From: Eubacterium sp.
GTDB taxonomy: Bacteria > Bacillota > Clostridia > Lachnospirales > Lachnospiraceae
Length of the DNA stretch: 14,331 nucleotides
Direction: 5' to 3'
Assembly: GCA_003486385.1 (NCBI GenBank)
Contig: DNFT01000112.1
Coordinates: 79,085 to 93,415, forward strand
Shown: positions 12,311 to 14,331 of the stretch, in pieces
Layout of the letters: every line of letters starts with the position of its first letter
Numbering within the stretch: position 1 is the stretch's first letter
Notes under the pieces: generated by a model
Told to the model about the DNA's origin: nothing
Databases searched by the model: none
Seen by the model: the letters and a program-made list of their open reading frames with translations, nothing else
Program-made: the position numbers and the translations under genes

Positions 12311-14233
12311 ATGGCAGATAATAGACAGGATTATGGTGCGGGCAGCATTACAATCTTAGAAGGGCTTGAGGCGGTAAGAAAACGTCCGGGAATGTACATA
12401 GGAAGTGTGTCCACGAAGGGACTTAATCATCTTATATATGAGATAGCCGACAATGCGGTTGATGAACACCTTGCAGGCTATTGTGATTCTATATGGGTTT
12501 CACTCAATAAGGATGGCACAGCTACAATCAGGGATAATGGAAGAGGAATTCCTGTGGGTATTCATCCTAAGGCGGGAATACCGGCTGTTGAGGTTGTATT
12601 CACGATACTCCATGCGGGTGGTAAGTTCGGTGATGGGGCTTACAAGATATCGGGAGGTCTGCACGGAGTTGGCGCTTCCGTTGTCAATGCCCTGTCGAGA
12701 TGGCTTGAGGTCGAGATAAGACAGGATGGTAAGGTGTATAAGCAGCGCTACGAGAGAGGGCATGTTATGGCTCCGCTTGCTGAGATCGGGACATGCAGGA
12801 AGAATGATACAGGAACCACAGTTACGTTCCTGCCTGATGATGAGATATTTGAGAAGACATATTTCAAGGCGGATCAGGTAAAGAGCAGACTGCATGAGAC
12901 AGCATATCTTAATCCGGGACTTACCATATATTTTGAAAATAAGAGAACTAATGAGGAGGAGAGCAAAGTATTCCATGAGCCTGATGGAATTAAGGCTTAT
13001 GTAAAGGCGCTCAATGAGGGGCTTGAGACACTTCACGATGTCATCTACTTCAAGCATACAAGCGAGGGCATTGAGGTAGAGTGTGCGGTACAGTTCGTGG
13101 ACGCGTTTCAGGAGAATATCCTTGGTTTCTGTAACAATATCTACACTCAGGAGGGCGGAACACATCTTACCGGCTTTAAGACCAAGTTTACCGTAGTTAT
13201 CAACCAGTATGCAAGGGAGCTTGGCATACTTAAGGATAAGGATGTGAATTTCACCGGGCAGGATGTCCGTAACGGAATGACGGCTGTTGTGGCAGTAAAG
13301 CATCCGGAGCCTAGATTTGAGGGACAGACTAAGACTAAGCTGGATAATCAGGATGCAGGTAAGGTTGTAGCTGAGGTTACAGGGAACGAGCTTGTAAGAT
13401 ATTTTGATAAGAATCTTGAGACATTGAAGACTGTCATTGCCTGTGCGGAGAAGTCGGCTAAGATTCGCAAGGCTGAGGAGAAGGCTAAGACCAATCTCCT
13501 GGTCAAGCAGAAGTTTTCATGTGACAGCAACGGAAAGCTTGCCAACTGTGAGAGTCGTAACCCTGAGGAGTGTGAGGTGTTCATAGTTGAGGGAGATTCT
13601 GCCGGAGGTTCTGCAAAGACGGCAAGAAACAGACGTACACAGGCTATTCTTCCCATAAGAGGTAAGATTCTCAATGTCGAGAAGGCAACGATGGACAAGG
13701 TGCTTGGAAATGCTGAGATTAAGACCATGATAACGAGCTTTGGATGTGGATTCTCTGAAGGATATGGCAATGATTTTGATATAACCAAGCTCAGATACAA
13801 TAAGATTATCATAATGACTGATGCCGACGTTGATGGCGCACATATAGCAACCTTGCTTCTCACGTTTTTTTATAGATTCATGCCTGAGCTTATTCAGGAG
13901 GGGCATGTATATCTTGCAACACCTCCACTGTATAAGGTAGTCCCTAGGAAGGGCGAAGGACAGTATCTCTATGATGATAAGGCTCTTGAGAAGTACAGAA
14001 AGACGCATACAGGTAATTTCACGCTCCAGAGATATAAGGGACTTGGTGAGATGGATGCGGATCAGCTCTGGGAGACTACACTTAATCCTGAGACAAGAAT
14101 ACTTAAGCGTGTTGAGATAGAGGATGCGAAGATGGCATCCGATGTGACTTCAATGCTTATGGGAAGCGATGTCGGACCGCGCCGTGAGTTTATCCACGAG
14201 CATGCGCATGATGCGGAGCTTGACCTTGCATAA
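12311..14233 (+). CDS. gyrB/parE: Type IIA DNA topoisomerase subunit B (gyrase GyrB or topoisomerase IV ParE)
   Basis: This 640-residue protein is the ATPase and Toprim subunit that powers DNA strand passage. The GHKL ATPase shows EGLEAVRKRPGMYIG (17-31), YEIADNAVDEH (43-53, with Glu44), DNGRGIP (75-81) and GGLHGVGASVVNALS (115-129). The transducer shows the conserved QTKTKLDNQDA. The Toprim domain shows VEGDSAGGSAK (Glu near 428) and TDADVDGAH near 503-511, followed by TPPLYKV and QRYKGLGEMDADQLWETT. The end is short, without the long insert of enterobacterial GyrB. It lies away from any dnaA-dnaN-recF genes and ADQLWETTLNPETR is ParE-like, so it may be the second, ParE-type copy. The window probably ends just before an A-subunit gene. 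Start: GAGGAG at 12301-12306 favours ATG 12311 over 12299. Activity is certain; GyrB versus ParE is open. Confidence 0.93.
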   Translation: MADNRQDYGAGSITILEGLEAVRKRPGMYIGSVSTKGLNHLIYEIADNAVDEHLAGYCDSIWVSLNKDGTATIRDNGRGIPVGIHPKAGIPAVEVVFTILHAGGKFGDGAYKISGGLHGVGASVVNALSRWLEVEIRQDGKVYKQRYERGHVMAPLAEIGTCRKNDTGTTVTFLPDDEIFEKTYFKADQVKSRLHETAYLNPGLTIYFENKRTNEEESKVFHEPDGIKAYVKALNEGLETLHDVIYFKHTSEGIEVECAVQFVDAFQENILGFCNNIYTQEGGTHLTGFKTKFTVVINQYARELGILKDKDVNFTGQDVRNGMTAVVAVKHPEPRFEGQTKTKLDNQDAGKVVAEVTGNELVRYFDKNLETLKTVIACAEKSAKIRKAEEKAKTNLLVKQKFSCDSNGKLANCESRNPEECEVFIVEGDSAGGSAKTARNRRTQAILPIRGKILNVEKATMDKVLGNAEIKTMITSFGCGFSEGYGNDFDITKLRYNKIIIMTDADVDGAHIATLLLTFFYRFMPELIQEGHVYLATPPLYKVVPRKGEGQYLYDDKALEKYRKTHTGNFTLQRYKGLGEMDADQLWETTLNPETRILKRVEIEDAKMASDVTSMLMGSDVGPRREFIHEHAHDAELDLA

Positions 14234-14235
14234 GG

Positions 14236-14265
14236 GTTTTGGCAATTACATATAGGTGTCAAAAC
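14236..14265 (+). other. Hairpin after the topoisomerase B gene, overlapping the dispersed element
   Basis: GTTTTGGCA (14236-14244) pairs with TGTCAAAAC (14257-14265) with one G-T wobble and a 12-base loop. No T-run follows, so it is a poor terminator. The right arm is the start of the dispersed element. Confidence 0.35.
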
Positions 14266-14291
14266 ATACCGATTTAATATACAAGTGTATA
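14257..14291. repeat. Dispersed intergenic element, copy 2
   Basis: This copy matches 4467-4501 at 30 of 35 positions, then more weakly for about 12 bases. It lies between the topoisomerase B gene and the expected next gene, whose ribosome binding site (GGGAG) is visible at 14324-14328. Confidence 0.6.
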
Positions 14292-14331
14292 ACGTATTAT
14301 GTTTATGCATATCACGACTTTTGGGAGAAGC

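Noticed and set aside
12500..13303. 267-codon minus-strand open frame
   Set aside because: It lies antisense inside the topoisomerase B gene, has no convincing ribosome binding site, and its composition is that of a shadow frame.
13348..14008. Two long minus-strand frames inside the topoisomerase B gene
   Set aside because: They overlap each other and a firmly identified gene, and show no family motif.

Overview
The window looks like chromosome from a low- to moderate-GC anaerobic Firmicute, most likely a clostridial species of the Lachnospiraceae. This rests on the style of the LeuC/LeuD, ThrC and type IIA topoisomerase proteins, strong AGGAGG-type ribosome binding sites, and A+T-rich intergenic DNA with consensus sigma-A promoters. 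The species cannot be named from sequence alone.

Layout. Bases 1-415 are the right end of a CRISPR array with 36-bp repeats and 29-30-bp spacers. The repeat form is type II-C-like, and each repeat carries a perfect extended -10 on the minus strand. The cas genes and tracrRNA are not in the window. Bases 416-1116 are gene-poor, with a strong hairpin that has a competing partner and a decayed reading frame. Then come a rhomboid protease (1117-1683), a Na/Pi-cotransporter fused to a PhoU-like domain (2074-3888), a convergent XRE regulator (3970-4314, minus), an unrecognised small acidic protein (4750-5148), and a LysR regulator (5180-6097, minus). The LysR gene is divergent from leuCD (6424-8216), which encodes isopropylmalate isomerase of leucine synthesis; the shared intergenic region holds two dyads that fit LysR operators. 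leuD overlaps the 3' end of an unusual minus-strand gene (8203-9009) that reads as two AP2-like domains around a degenerate HNH-like core.

Upstream of that gene lies the most striking non-coding feature: a tandem pair of about 75-bp units (9112-9262). Each unit has two hairpins, the base changes between copies preserve pairing, and a terminator-like hairpin closes the array. It is followed by a membrane-anchored SleB-like cell wall hydrolase (9631-10437), threonine synthase thrC (10572-12062), and a GyrB/ParE subunit (12311-14233). The window probably ends just before the partner A subunit, since a ribosome-binding-site-like GGGAG lies at 14324-14328.

Most genes are ordinary housekeeping or biosynthetic genes. 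The non-routine material is the CRISPR array with its half-kept promoter repeat, the AP2/HNH-like gene with the covarying tandem hairpin array next to its promoter, and a dispersed 35-bp intergenic element present at 4467 and 14257. Start codons were chosen by Shine-Dalgarno spacing; several differ from the longest possible reading frame. No database search was possible, so family calls rest on recognised motifs.
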